Positions 28,807 through 38,764 are shown, counted from the first letter of the stretch. The stretch is 64,000 bases of DNA from an uncultured Verrucomicrobia subdivision 3 bacterium (GCA_903913865.1 CAIWMU010000127.1:62001-126000), one strand, 5' to 3'. Notes: a model not told the origin generated them from the sequence alone. Program-made: numbers and translations.

Positions 28807-29514
28807 TCAAAATTTGAGATTCCGTCTTCGCAGAGCCACTTCCCGGGCCATCACTTCCGGGCTGTCATAGGGCGTAAAATCCTTTGGAGGGGCAAACAGA
28901 TCCGCCCCGGGGGAGGTCAACCTGACGCGGGACAGCCTGACATGGGTGGCGCCGGGGCCCGACCCGACGCTAAAGGCGACCGGAAAATCATTCAGGCTGC
29001 GGGATTTTTCGACAACCACGGCGGATGAGAGTGCGGTTGCAGAGTTTGTCGCATTCGCAATCTGAATTGTCGGGGAGGATTGGCCTGTTGTGGTGGCCGG
29101 ATTCCCGCCGAAGGTGACAGGGGCATACCCCTGCAGGGCATCGTTGAGCACATAGCCGCTGTGTGCCTGAACATTCCAGATGAAGGTGAACAGTTCTTCA
29201 GGTGCCTTTTTTGCTGTCGCGAGGTCCGGGTCCGGGGCAAAAACGAGAATCCCATCCTTCCCAAACACCTCTCCTGAAACGCGGAGATCCGCCTGGGTCT
29301 CCTCGATGTGCGCGGCGAACGGCTGGGCTCCAGCGAGCAGGATCCCGATGGGGCCGGTCAGGAAAGCGGGGGGCAGTGGTGCATAGACGGGGGTGAACAG
29401 TTCCGGCATCGCCAGATCCTTGTCCTTGGCACATCCTCCCGTGAGCATCAGAAAACAGGTGGTCGCAGCCAGCAGCATTCCGGATTTGAGGGCTTTCATG
29501 AGGAGCTGTTTCAT
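28807..29514 (-). CDS. Hypothetical lipoprotein
   Basis: MKQLLMKALKSGMLLAATTCFLMLTGGCAKDKD (lipobox LTGGC); start trimmed. Confidence 0.65.
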   Translation of the reverse strand: MKQLLMKALKSGMLLAATTCFLMLTGGCAKDKDLAMPELFTPVYAPLPPAFLTGPIGILLAGAQPFAAHIEETQADLRVSGEVFGKDGILVFAPDPDLATAKKAPEELFTFIWNVQAHSGYVLNDALQGYAPVTFGGNPATTTGQSSPTIQIANATNSATALSSAVVVEKSRSLNDFPVAFSVGSGPGATHVRLSRVRLTSPGADLFAPPKDFTPYDSPEVMAREVALRRRNLKF

Positions 29515-29588
29515 GGAGTATATGTTATCTGGCAATCGGCGGGATGGCAACAGTCGGGCAGGAGTCAAAGAATCGCATGCGAACAGCC

Positions 29589-32048
29589 CTATTCCCGGTT
29601 CATCAGGTGAAGCAGTGAGGATCGGATGGTCAACTTCACCACATCATTCACCACATCCAATGGTGTGAACTTGCGCACGTGGCCCCAAGCCTCCGTCTCA
29701 GAGGCTGTTCCAACATGCAGGAGCAGGGAGTAGAGCATTTCCCGGGTATCTCTTCGTGCCAGAAGCCGCTCAAATGCGCGGCGAACCGGCTGGATGGCTG
29801 CGCGTGAAAGGTTGGTGTGGAGCAGGGTTGCCTCGTGGGCGAACTGGAGCAGCGTCCTGATTTCCCCGGATGAGAGTGTGGAGGGGTGGCGTGATGGATC
29901 GCGGGGTTCAGCCTTTCCTGAAATTTGCCCCCCCGAGGTGGCACCGGGGGAGAGCAGAAGGTTCAAGGCCCTGAATCTTGGACGCTGGGCGCCCGGCTCC
30001 AGCCAGGGATCGTGCCGCAAGGAACGGAGAATGGGGAGCGCGGGGTGGGATTTGTTTTGCAGATGTACCGCGAGCGGAGTTCCAGCCACGCGCTCATCCT
30101 CCCACCATCCCGGGATCTCAATGAGCTGTCGGCGCGACTCCCGGGCCATCCGCAGGTCGAAGTCGCGCACCAGGCGGAGTTCCTGATGCAGGTAGGGGGA
30201 TGCCACCGGGGTCAGAGCTGCTTTGCGAAGCCGGAGAGGCAGGGGAACGAGGTCCGGCAGGTCGAGGCGCAGTTCCATCTGACCGCCATGGTGCTCGAGG
30301 GCGGTCCGCATGCAGAGGTCCCAGCTGCCTTCGATCTTCGGGAGTGACTGATGGAGGTTAATGCCTGCAAGCAGGGAGATAGCCGCCGCGTGGCTTATCT
30401 CGCAGTTGAGCAGGGGGGTCAATCCGTGCCGGCGTGCCAACTGGTAGAGGCACTCACTCATGCTGGCCTGGCTTTTGGACGTGAACATCTGATGCCACTC
30501 ACAAAACTGGCTGAGGGTGCATTGCCAGAAGACCTGGGGGAAAGCGTCCCGGTTTTTGCACTCGAGGGATTCGCCTGGCGTGTCTATTGCGGATGTTTGC
30601 CGGTCCGGTATTTCACAGATCGTGCCGAGGCCCAGATCATAAAGGGCGTAGGAGTAGGCACTGCGGAGACGTGCCCGGCCCCGGGGACCTTTCCATTTGC
30701 CATGTTCCTGTTCGACCTCCCACGGCTTGATTTGCGCGCATCCCCATCCGAAGTGCCGTGGGGCGATTCGCCGGAGGGCGGTGAAGGCAGACACACCAAA
30801 GCGGGAAAGGATCTGGGGTGAGATTTCATCGAAGTAGCGGGCCCAGCAGCGGAAGGAACGGGCTGCTTCATAATCGAGATCCCCGCCATCTGTAAAAAGG
30901 CGCTGCTCGGTGGTCCGAACCCGCTCCATCACCGTTCTCGCCACCTGATCCAAACCGTTCCAGATGGATTGGTCATCGTCGTGGCAAATGCGCTGAGGCA
31001 GGGATGCGACCTTTCCGAGCACCTCAGGCGGGAGGTTTCCCCGACCGATCCGGTCGATGCAGCGGGAGAGCACCCCACGCCAGTCGAGAAGACCACTGGG
31101 GCGCATGAGGGATGGGGCCACACGAACCCCAAGGGAGAGAAACGCATCCTCCCAGACCGTGCGCCGGAATGCCCCGATGTGCCACACCGGTTTCCCGCCC
31201 GCGAGACTGACCAACCCCAGCCCATGTTTGATCTTCCAGATCCCGGCAGTGATCAGCAGCTCAGCAGTTCGTTCATCATTCAATTCCTGCCGCAGGGTGA
31301 GTTTCCACGGTCGGACTGGAGGATCATCCCCCCTGGTGATTCCCGGGAAGCAGAATTCCGGGACTGTGCTGGGGCGGATGAGTCGAAACCCCGCGCTGCG
31401 CAGCAGATGCCGCATATCGGCGGTTTCGAGCTCGGAGCAGGTTCGGAGGTGGAACTTCTCCATCAGCAGAAAGCGGAGATAGATGGGAGCCCGCCGTTCA
31501 AAAATAAACTGTTCACGTGGCGAGAGGGCCGCCAATGCGGTGGGCGGGGACAGGTGCGGCAGGGGGCAGAGCAACGCCTTGGGGTAGGATGTGAGGAATC
31601 CACCCACTCCGGGGCGCACCACATGCCAGGCGGTGAGGATGAGAAGGGTGTCGTAGTTCAGGGAGTTTTCGACTTCGGGCACCCCCCCGAGGGTTGCAGC
31701 GGCCCGAAAGACTTTCTCGAAATGGGGGAGATGCTGCTGTTCGGGCAGGTCAACCGTGGTGCGGCGGGTCCGGTGTTCCTGCTCCGCCTGCGGATACCAA
31801 TCAGAGATGGCGCGGGCTTGCGCCAGAACGAGAGGGTCAAATTCCGGCAGGGTGATCAAGGTCCGGGCCTCCTCCGGGTTTGTCGAGACCGTGAATGGGG
31901 TTGGCCACCCATGCAGGTCAAAAACGGGCACTGGACCCGAGTCCAGATCACAACCCGGAGCAGGCGGAAGATCCAGGGCATAATTCAGCCCCGGGGACGC
32001 TTCAGCCTCCATCATCAGAGTTGACTGATCTGGCGGATTGGGTTGCAT
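29589..32048 (-). CDS. Large hypothetical protein, no family recognised
   Basis: 819-aa uninterrupted ORF in an operon-like minus-strand run; no motif I can name. Confidence 0.7.
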   Translation of the reverse strand: MQPNPPDQSTLMMEAEASPGLNYALDLPPAPGCDLDSGPVPVFDLHGWPTPFTVSTNPEEARTLITLPEFDPLVLAQARAISDWYPQAEQEHRTRRTTVDLPEQQHLPHFEKVFRAAATLGGVPEVENSLNYDTLLILTAWHVVRPGVGGFLTSYPKALLCPLPHLSPPTALAALSPREQFIFERRAPIYLRFLLMEKFHLRTCSELETADMRHLLRSAGFRLIRPSTVPEFCFPGITRGDDPPVRPWKLTLRQELNDERTAELLITAGIWKIKHGLGLVSLAGGKPVWHIGAFRRTVWEDAFLSLGVRVAPSLMRPSGLLDWRGVLSRCIDRIGRGNLPPEVLGKVASLPQRICHDDDQSIWNGLDQVARTVMERVRTTEQRLFTDGGDLDYEAARSFRCWARYFDEISPQILSRFGVSAFTALRRIAPRHFGWGCAQIKPWEVEQEHGKWKGPRGRARLRSAYSYALYDLGLGTICEIPDRQTSAIDTPGESLECKNRDAFPQVFWQCTLSQFCEWHQMFTSKSQASMSECLYQLARRHGLTPLLNCEISHAAAISLLAGINLHQSLPKIEGSWDLCMRTALEHHGGQMELRLDLPDLVPLPLRLRKAALTPVASPYLHQELRLVRDFDLRMARESRRQLIEIPGWWEDERVAGTPLAVHLQNKSHPALPILRSLRHDPWLEPGAQRPRFRALNLLLSPGATSGGQISGKAEPRDPSRHPSTLSSGEIRTLLQFAHEATLLHTNLSRAAIQPVRRAFERLLARRDTREMLYSLLLHVGTASETEAWGHVRKFTPLDVVNDVVKLTIRSSLLHLMNRE

Positions 32049-32170
32049 TCAAGACATCAATCCCTGCGGAGCGATGCAGGGAAATGTTTACAAACAATAC
32101 CATCAAATGTCACGGATGGAAAGCAGTGGAAACCAATGTGCCGTTGGCGGCCGTTGCATCACGAGGTCTC

Positions 32171-32213
32171 ACGGGAAGGGGGGAATTCGTGCGGGCTGCA
32201 CGAATCCCTTTCC
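32171..32213 (+). promoter_or_regulatory. Leader hairpin upstream of trpF
   Basis: GGGA-a-TTCGTGC-gggct-GCACGAA-TCCC, partly extended by GGAA/TTCC, ~40 nt before the ATG at 32251. Confidence 0.4.
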
Positions 32214-32250
32214 GATTGTCCGGATCCCGGCGATCTGAGATTGTTTGGTG

Positions 32251-32877
32251 ATGTCTGTCACAGTGAAAATCTGCGGGATCACGAGCCGCGAGGATGCCTT
32301 TTGTGCGGTTGATTCCGGCGCGAATGCGCTGGGTTTTGTTTTTCATCCTCCCAGCCCCCGGGCACTCAGTGTGGAGCAAGCCTCCCTGATCTGCGGGGAA
32401 CTTCCACCCTGGGTCGCCCGAGTGGGTGTCTTTGTGAATCCGACGGAGCAGTTGGTTCAGGCTGCGGTCAATGCCTGCGGATTGACGATCCTCCAGTGGC
32501 ATGGGGAGGAGACGCCAGAGTTTTGCGTCCAGTTCGGCCTCCTATGCATGAAAGCCTTCCGGTTGAGAGACCGGGAGTCTCTCGGCGCCATCGCGGACTA
32601 TGGGACGAACGCGATCCTGCTGGATGCCTATAATCCGGGACTGCGGGGTGGAACGGGTGAGGTTTGCGATTGGGGCCTTGCGATTGAGGCGAAGAAGTTT
32701 GGAAGGCCCATTTTTCTTGCGGGGGGCCTGACCCCGGAAAACATAGGAGCTGCCATCCAGCAGGTTCGACCATTCGGGGTGGATGTCTCAAGCGGAGTTG
32801 AGGCATCCCCCGGAAAGAAGGATCACGACAAAGTGCGGCGGTTTATCGCCGCCGCAAAGGCTGCTGCGATCGCCTAG
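32251..32877 (+). CDS. trpF: Phosphoribosylanthranilate isomerase
   Basis: VKICGITSREDAFCAVDSGANALGFVFHPPSPR...FLAGGLTPENIGAAIQQVRPFGVDVSSGVEASPGKKDHDKV. Confidence 0.95.
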   Translation: MSVTVKICGITSREDAFCAVDSGANALGFVFHPPSPRALSVEQASLICGELPPWVARVGVFVNPTEQLVQAAVNACGLTILQWHGEETPEFCVQFGLLCMKAFRLRDRESLGAIADYGTNAILLDAYNPGLRGGTGEVCDWGLAIEAKKFGRPIFLAGGLTPENIGAAIQQVRPFGVDVSSGVEASPGKKDHDKVRRFIAAAKAAAIA

Positions 32878-33914
32878 ACTGGGACGACCGACCCGGAGCG
32901 GATCGACTTTTCCTCCGCCTCGCAGATTTTGAGTGCGCTGAATCCATCGGCGGCCGTCACCACCTGGGGACGCTGACCGGAGGCTGCGCAGCCGACGACG
33001 TAGCGGATCTCCTCGAGGTAACCGTCCGTCGAGTAGTGAATGAAGTGGGAGTCCTGCCCTGGTTCGGCAACGCGCATCGCATCGGTGCCTCTGGACAGGT
33101 CAAAGTCGAGGGTCGCCTTCTCGAAATAGATGGTGTAGGCCATCTCGAATCCCTTCTTCAAGAGCCAGTTGCCTTCGGCGTGGACGGCCGGGCCGCCGGG
33201 ATATATGTAGTGGGTGACGACGTGGGTGATCGGACCCGCCCCATGGAATGCGCCCGTTGAGAATACAGACTGCGGGGTGCCGAAGAGAAACTGTACGAAA
33301 TCCGTGTCGTGGATGTGCAGGTCGAAGAGGGCCCCGCCCAGATCCGAGCCTGCCGAATAGGTTCCCTGGGCACTCCAGCCGGGCATCTCGGAAACCCGGC
33401 GGAACCGGGCGGCGATGACCTTTCCGTATGTCCCGTCAGTCACCACCTGTTTGAGCCAGCTCCAACCGGGCCAGAACCGCATGCACATGGCAGGCATCAG
33501 GAATCCGGGCGAATCCTTGGCAACATCCAGGATCATCTGCGCCTCGGCAGATGTGCGGGCCATCGGTTTTTCACAGAAAACATTCTTGCCCGCCTTCAAA
33601 CACCGGATGGCCTGTTCAGCGTGGAGGGGGGTTGGGGTGCAGAGGTCAACGAGGTCAATCGTTGGGTCCGACAGCACTTCATCCAGCTGGCGGTAAACTC
33701 CGACCTCGGGCCCGAGGTTGATGTCATCCGACTTCTTGATGTTCCCAGCCACGCCCGCCAGCACCCCGTTGACGGGGAGCCGCACGGCATCGCACACTGC
33801 GGCGACCCGCGCCTGTGGTGTCTGGAGGTATGCCCGTAAATGGGTGACTCCCATGAATCCAAGGCCCACCACGGCGACGTTCACAATCTTTCCCGGCTCG
33901 TTGTTATTATTCAT
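32874..33914 (-). CDS. Gfo/Idh/MocA family oxidoreductase
   Basis: VNVAVVGLGFMGVTHLRAYLQTPQARVAAVCD...DLVDLCTPTPLHAEQAIRCLKAGKNVFCEKPMART. Confidence 0.93.
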   Translation of the reverse strand: MNNNNEPGKIVNVAVVGLGFMGVTHLRAYLQTPQARVAAVCDAVRLPVNGVLAGVAGNIKKSDDINLGPEVGVYRQLDEVLSDPTIDLVDLCTPTPLHAEQAIRCLKAGKNVFCEKPMARTSAEAQMILDVAKDSPGFLMPAMCMRFWPGWSWLKQVVTDGTYGKVIAARFRRVSEMPGWSAQGTYSAGSDLGGALFDLHIHDTDFVQFLFGTPQSVFSTGAFHGAGPITHVVTHYIYPGGPAVHAEGNWLLKKGFEMAYTIYFEKATLDFDLSRGTDAMRVAEPGQDSHFIHYSTDGYLEEIRYVVGCAASGQRPQVVTAADGFSALKICEAEEKSIRSGSVVPV

Positions 33915-33916
33915 GA

Positions 33917-34783
33917 TCAAATATTTCCAGAATGGCACTGTTCGAACACTCTCCGCGCAGTGCGAATATCCTCCACTCGCTGTGCCCCAGCCTCCCGCTC
34001 AATGACGCAGTTGCCGGTGAATCCGATGGATTTCAGTGTGGTGAAGAATTCGAGCCAGGGCACATGTCCCGACCCTGCAGCTACTTCCGCACCCCAGGTT
34101 CCCGGGAGTATGGTTGCCAGCGCGTCCTTGATATGCACCTGACGAACCCACGGACCCAGCGTGACGAGTGCGGCGATGGGATCCCCCTTTCCATAGAGGA
34201 TCATGTTTGCCGGGTCAAAGTTCACCCCGAGATTCGGGCGGTTGAGCTGCGTCAGAAAATCGAGAAGTTCTCCTGCGGTTTCCTGGCCTGTTTCCAGCCC
34301 CAGTTGGAGGCCCCGAGATTGGAACGTCTCCGCCACGATCCCGAGCCGGTCCGCCAGTTTCTGGTAATCGGGGGCGGCGGGGTCGTGCGGCAAGAATCCG
34401 GCGTGGAAGGTGACAAACGAAAGACCAAGATCCCTGGCAAGGGATGCGGTGGTCTGGATGTTCTTCCAGTTCCGGTCCCACGTCGCATCCGGGGCGATTC
34501 CACCGGTGGCTCTGATGGTCTCAAGGGTGGTGTAGTCTTCTCCAACGCATCCGAACATTCCGGAGACAATGGTCACGCCCTCACGGGCCAGCAGCGTTGC
34601 CGTGTTCCCCCAGACTGCCTGGTTCTCGTGGAGGGGATCCAGCGCCAGTTGAATACGTTTGATCCCGGTGTCTGACAGGCGGGAAATCAATTCATCCGGA
34701 TTTGCCGGCTGCAGAGACCAGCTGCACACTGCCAATCGTTCCATCCAGTTACCATTCATGCTCATCAATCTTCTCTCGTTCAT
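33917..34783 (-). CDS. Sugar phosphate isomerase/epimerase (xylose-isomerase-like TIM barrel)
   Basis: LGLETGQETAGELLDFLTQLNRPNLGVNFDPANMILYGKGDPIAALVTLGPWVRQVHIKDA. Confidence 0.85.
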   Translation of the reverse strand: MNERRLMSMNGNWMERLAVCSWSLQPANPDELISRLSDTGIKRIQLALDPLHENQAVWGNTATLLAREGVTIVSGMFGCVGEDYTTLETIRATGGIAPDATWDRNWKNIQTTASLARDLGLSFVTFHAGFLPHDPAAPDYQKLADRLGIVAETFQSRGLQLGLETGQETAGELLDFLTQLNRPNLGVNFDPANMILYGKGDPIAALVTLGPWVRQVHIKDALATILPGTWGAEVAAGSGHVPWLEFFTTLKSIGFTGNCVIEREAGAQRVEDIRTARRVFEQCHSGNI

Positions 34784-36171
34784 TGCGTCCGTGAATTCTG
34801 CTTCTGAGTGCGGACCGCCAGATCCGCATTCAGAAGGGTCCGAACGCCACTTACAATAACATTTTCAACACCCGGCGCAAACCGTGCCGGTAAATCATAA
34901 TAGACCATCGATCCGCCCCCCTCGTAGCCACCTTCATCAAGGATCCGCTCTGAGGGGATATAGCAGGGAACCCCGTTCGCATAGGCTGTCACCCATATCG
35001 GTGCCCCTGCAAACTCACGTTTCAGACGGGTGGAATAATCCACCACGACCTCGCCTGCAAGAAAAACAATGGAAAGGTCGCTGCCAAAAGACCAGGTCTG
35101 AATCAGATAGGGGACTGTATTCGGGATCGATTCTCCCCGGTCCAGTCGGGCGAGATTCATTCTGGCCTGATAACCGGCGTGTGCGGGTCGGGTGGCCAGC
35201 TCTTCCCAGTCCGCACGGGAGGGCAGGGGCTCGAGATCCAGGTTCATCCGCTTCAACCCGCAGTGCAGGGGAGTGTTGAGAGGCTGGGAATGGGTCCGCT
35301 GAACATCCACAACATTCGTGGCTATTTCCATCCCATGCCCGCGTGCCAGCTCCAAGCCGGGTCTTGGAAACGGATTTTGATCCCCTCCGCAGCCGATAGT
35401 GATCATTGCCACCGCCCCAGGGAACTCCTTCTCAAGGGACTCCTGCGCAAAACCGGCCCAATCGCCACAAATCTGGTTCGATTCACCAGTCAAAGTGGTG
35501 CAGTGGCAGGCATAGCCCGCGAGAACGGCCTGAATCCGGCCATCCTGACCGGTTGCAAAAAGGGCTGGCAAATCGTGATCCACAGGACCGCCCTTGGTCC
35601 GCCGATTGACTGCAAACATGGCCGTGCCCTGACCCCAACTCAGTTTTGCGGTCTGGCGGTTTTTCAGCGCCTCCAGCGCGACCTGCTCCAATGCCTGCCC
35701 GAATTCGACGGTATAGCGATGAATTCGGGCCTGTTCCTCCAGCTTCATTGGCCCGCCAAACAGGTTCGGGAGGTAGCCCTCCAGGAGAGGGGCCGAATGG
35801 GTGTGGCTGCAACAAACTGCCACCCGGGTCGGGTCGATTCCCTTGATTGCCAGACGGGCGACCAGATTGTCGCGAAGGCTGGTGGGGATGCCGCATGTGT
35901 CGACCGTGATCAGGATCGCTGGCTTCTCCTTATCCGCTCCAATCACGAGGGCCTTGGCCCACAGCTTGTGGGTAATCCCCTCGGATTCTGTTTTTCGGGC
36001 CGCATATCCGGCAAGTCGGACGGGGTAATTCGGAGTGATATCCACCCGCGCGACGCCGATCTGGCGCCATTCTGAGTTGACCTCTTTGGTTCCGGACAGA
36101 GTGCAGGCGTCCAGAGCCAGACACAGCCCTGCCAATAAGATGAGACGCCAGCGCATGGGCCTAATATGCAC
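34780..36171 (-). CDS. Neutral/alkaline ceramidase-like lipoprotein
   Basis: LILLAGLCLALDACTL lipobox; IGVARVDITPNYPVRLAGYAARKTESEGITHKLWAKALVI; VAVCCSHTHSAPLLEGYLPN; ATGA overlap with next gene. Confidence 0.8.
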   Translation of the reverse strand: MHIRPMRWRLILLAGLCLALDACTLSGTKEVNSEWRQIGVARVDITPNYPVRLAGYAARKTESEGITHKLWAKALVIGADKEKPAILITVDTCGIPTSLRDNLVARLAIKGIDPTRVAVCCSHTHSAPLLEGYLPNLFGGPMKLEEQARIHRYTVEFGQALEQVALEALKNRQTAKLSWGQGTAMFAVNRRTKGGPVDHDLPALFATGQDGRIQAVLAGYACHCTTLTGESNQICGDWAGFAQESLEKEFPGAVAMITIGCGGDQNPFPRPGLELARGHGMEIATNVVDVQRTHSQPLNTPLHCGLKRMNLDLEPLPSRADWEELATRPAHAGYQARMNLARLDRGESIPNTVPYLIQTWSFGSDLSIVFLAGEVVVDYSTRLKREFAGAPIWVTAYANGVPCYIPSERILDEGGYEGGGSMVYYDLPARFAPGVENVIVSGVRTLLNADLAVRTQKQNSRTQ

Positions 36172-36276
36172 GGTGCGGTCTGGGAAGAAAAGGGGATAAT
36201 TTTAGGTGACGGATTTTCACACCCCAACGCAGGCCCACATTGGATCTGGACACCGGTCGTTTGGCGTGAGGATTTG

Positions 36277-36400
36277 CCCCGCTCACAAAGCGGGGGGATT
36301 TGCATGGCCGGGGTGGATCAGAGAGCCAGATCCACTCCCGGCTGAACAGGAATCCTGACAGGGGGCACCAGCTGCCCCCGGTTGCTTCGGTAGAACCGAA
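36277..36400. repeat. Cluster of four short inverted repeats downstream of the glucan phosphorylase gene
   Basis: CCCCGCT/AGCGGGG (36277-36295), CCGGGGTGGATC/GATCCACTCCCGG (36308-36341), GGGGGCA/TGCCCCC (36361-36379), TTCGGT/ACCGAA (36386-36400). Confidence 0.6.
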
Positions 36401-36411
36401 TTTATTATCTC

Positions 36412-38580
36412 CTATTTGGTGTGATAATATTTTTCGGCGTATTCCCGGACCATCCGGTCGGTTGTGAACTGTGGCACCAGAGTGCTCATGGCCCGGCGGA
36501 TGCGATGTATCCACTGCCGGGGTATCCCATCCGCATCGCGCATGAAAAAGAGCGGAACGACCTGCTCAGTCAGGGTTTTGAAGAGGTTGGCACTGTCGAT
36601 CCGATCCTGCTCATCAATGGATTCCGAGTGGGAATCTTCGCCGATTGCGAATCCGTTGGTGCCGTCATAGCCCTCGCGCCACCATCCATCGAGGATGCTG
36701 AAGTTGAGACATCCGTGGCATCCGGCCTTCATGCCGCTGGTGCCGGAAGCCTCAAGTGGCCGGCGTGGGGTGTTCAGCCACACATCGCAACCTGAAACCA
36801 TCTGCCGGGCCACGTGAACGTCGTAGTTTTCAAGAAACACGAGGTGCCCCTGCAGATCGCTGTATTTGCTGAGATGGATGATGTGCTGGATGAAGCGCTT
36901 CCCTTCATCATCCCGGGGATGGGCTTTGCCTGCGAACACGAACTGTACCGGGCGGGCCTTTTCGCGGGTGAGGCGGACGATGTTCTCCATCTGCTGGAAG
37001 ATCAGCGGTGCACGCTTGTAAGTCGCGAAGCGCCGCGCAAAGCCGATGGTGAGGGCATCCGGATCCAGAAGGGCATCAAAGGCGATGAAATCCCCCTGAG
37101 TGAGCCGCTGGCGCTGAATGAGCAGGCGACGGCGGGCAAATTCGATGAGTTCCCGGCGGAGCCTGTAGCGGAGGGCCCAGAGTTCCTCATCTGAGATGAA
37201 CGCAGGGTCTTCGACGCTTGCCCAGAATTCAGGGGTATTAATGGCTTTTTCCCAATCTGAGCCTGAAATTCTGCCGGCATGCCTGGCCCCCTCCCCTGAA
37301 AGTCGGGCGTGCCAGAAGCGGCGAACCGTTCCCTTCATCCAACCCTGAAGATGGATTCCGTTGGTGATGTGGCCGATGGGAACCTGCTCGACAGTTTTGC
37401 CGGGGTAGAGGCACTGCCACATCTGGCGGCTCACCTGACCATGCAACTCGCTCACTGCATTGGCTGCACGGCTGAGTTTCAGTGCCAGAACGGTCATACA
37501 GAACGGTTCCGTTTCGGAGGCTGGGTTGACGCGGCCCAGTTTCATCAACTCTGTGAAGGGGATGGGAAGCTGGGAACGGAACCGGTGCATCGCATACTCC
37601 ATCAACTCGGGGCTGAAGCGGTCATGGCCAGCCTCTACCGGTGTGTGGGTGGTGAAGATGCACTCCTGCCGCGTGGCGTTGAGGGCGTCCTGATAGGATT
37701 TGCCGGACGCCAGCTTCTCCCGGACCAGTTCGAGTGTCAGGAAGGCCGCATGGCCTTCGTTCATGTGGAAAACACATGGCTGGAGGCCCAGCTGCCGGAG
37801 CAGGCGCACGCCGCCAATGCCCAACAGAACCTCCTGCATGATTCGGGTGGTGCTGTCTCCCCCATAAACCCGGAGGGTAAGATCCCGAAAGTGCTGCTCG
37901 TTTTCGGGCCGGTTCATGTCCAGCAGATAAACGGAGACCCGTCCCACATTCACACGCCAGGCCTGGAAGGTCACCTGGGTGACACCGATCTCCACGGAGC
38001 AAACGAGCGGCTCACCGCGTGCGTTCAGCACCGGCTCCATCGGCAGGTTCTTCGGATTCAGCTGGGTGTAGTATTCCGTCTGCCAGTTGTTCGCATCAAT
38101 GGCCTGTTGAAAATAGCCTTCACGATAGAAGAGGCTGATCCCGACAAATCCCAGACCCAGATCACTGGCCGATTTTGTATGATCTCCCGCGAGCATGCCC
38201 AGACCGCCTGCTGCGATCGGGAGGGTTTCATGGAAGCCAAACTCAGCAGAGAAATAGGCGATGGGATGGCCCTTTTTTTGCGGGTGGTTGCGGCTGGACC
38301 AGGTGTCCTTCTCCTGCATGTAGGCGTCGAAGGCCCGCAGAACGGTGCGAACCTTGGCAGCGAGACCGGGATCCTGCAGGCGCACCCGCAGTTCGTAATC
38401 TGACAGTTCGTGAAGGATGGCAACCGCGTTGTGGTAGAGATTCTGCCAGCCACGTGGGGAGAGTTCCTGGAAAATCTCCTGTGCGCCTTGATCCCACGTC
38501 CACCAAAGGTTGCGGGCCAGCCGGTTTAATCCAACAGTCAATTCAGTGATTTCTTCGCTGCTTAACGGTTTGTTCGTCAT
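36412..38580 (-). CDS. glgP: Alpha-glucan/glycogen phosphorylase
   Basis: AYFSAEFGFHETLPIAAGGLGMLAGDHTKSASDLGLGFVGISLFYREGYFQQ...FAGKAHPRDDEGKRFIQ...NTPRRPLEASGTSGMKAGCHGCLNFSILDGWW. Confidence 0.95.
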   Translation of the reverse strand: MTNKPLSSEEITELTVGLNRLARNLWWTWDQGAQEIFQELSPRGWQNLYHNAVAILHELSDYELRVRLQDPGLAAKVRTVLRAFDAYMQEKDTWSSRNHPQKKGHPIAYFSAEFGFHETLPIAAGGLGMLAGDHTKSASDLGLGFVGISLFYREGYFQQAIDANNWQTEYYTQLNPKNLPMEPVLNARGEPLVCSVEIGVTQVTFQAWRVNVGRVSVYLLDMNRPENEQHFRDLTLRVYGGDSTTRIMQEVLLGIGGVRLLRQLGLQPCVFHMNEGHAAFLTLELVREKLASGKSYQDALNATRQECIFTTHTPVEAGHDRFSPELMEYAMHRFRSQLPIPFTELMKLGRVNPASETEPFCMTVLALKLSRAANAVSELHGQVSRQMWQCLYPGKTVEQVPIGHITNGIHLQGWMKGTVRRFWHARLSGEGARHAGRISGSDWEKAINTPEFWASVEDPAFISDEELWALRYRLRRELIEFARRRLLIQRQRLTQGDFIAFDALLDPDALTIGFARRFATYKRAPLIFQQMENIVRLTREKARPVQFVFAGKAHPRDDEGKRFIQHIIHLSKYSDLQGHLVFLENYDVHVARQMVSGCDVWLNTPRRPLEASGTSGMKAGCHGCLNFSILDGWWREGYDGTNGFAIGEDSHSESIDEQDRIDSANLFKTLTEQVVPLFFMRDADGIPRQWIHRIRRAMSTLVPQFTTDRMVREYAEKYYHTK

Positions 38581-38764
38581 AATTTGCTATTAACTTCCCC
38601 ATCAGGCCAGAGTCTGCCCCGGATTTCGGGTCAGGGTTCCCACCTGCCGACCTACTGGCAGGCAAACCCTAGTGCCACCAGCCTCCCGCTGCAAACAAAA
38701 ATACCTTTACCCAAAATGTCGGTTTTCAAAACGGGCCGGAAGTAGTAACTTTGCGCCATCCGAA

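Noticed and set aside
30969-32024. 351-aa + strand ORF antisense to the 819-aa protein
   Set aside because: Low-complexity Arg/Gly/Pro/Glu composition and no ribosome-binding context; the minus frame has more protein-like hydrophobic patterning
37309-38403. 364-aa + strand ORF
   Set aside because: Antisense shadow of glgP, whose frame has unambiguous catalytic motifs
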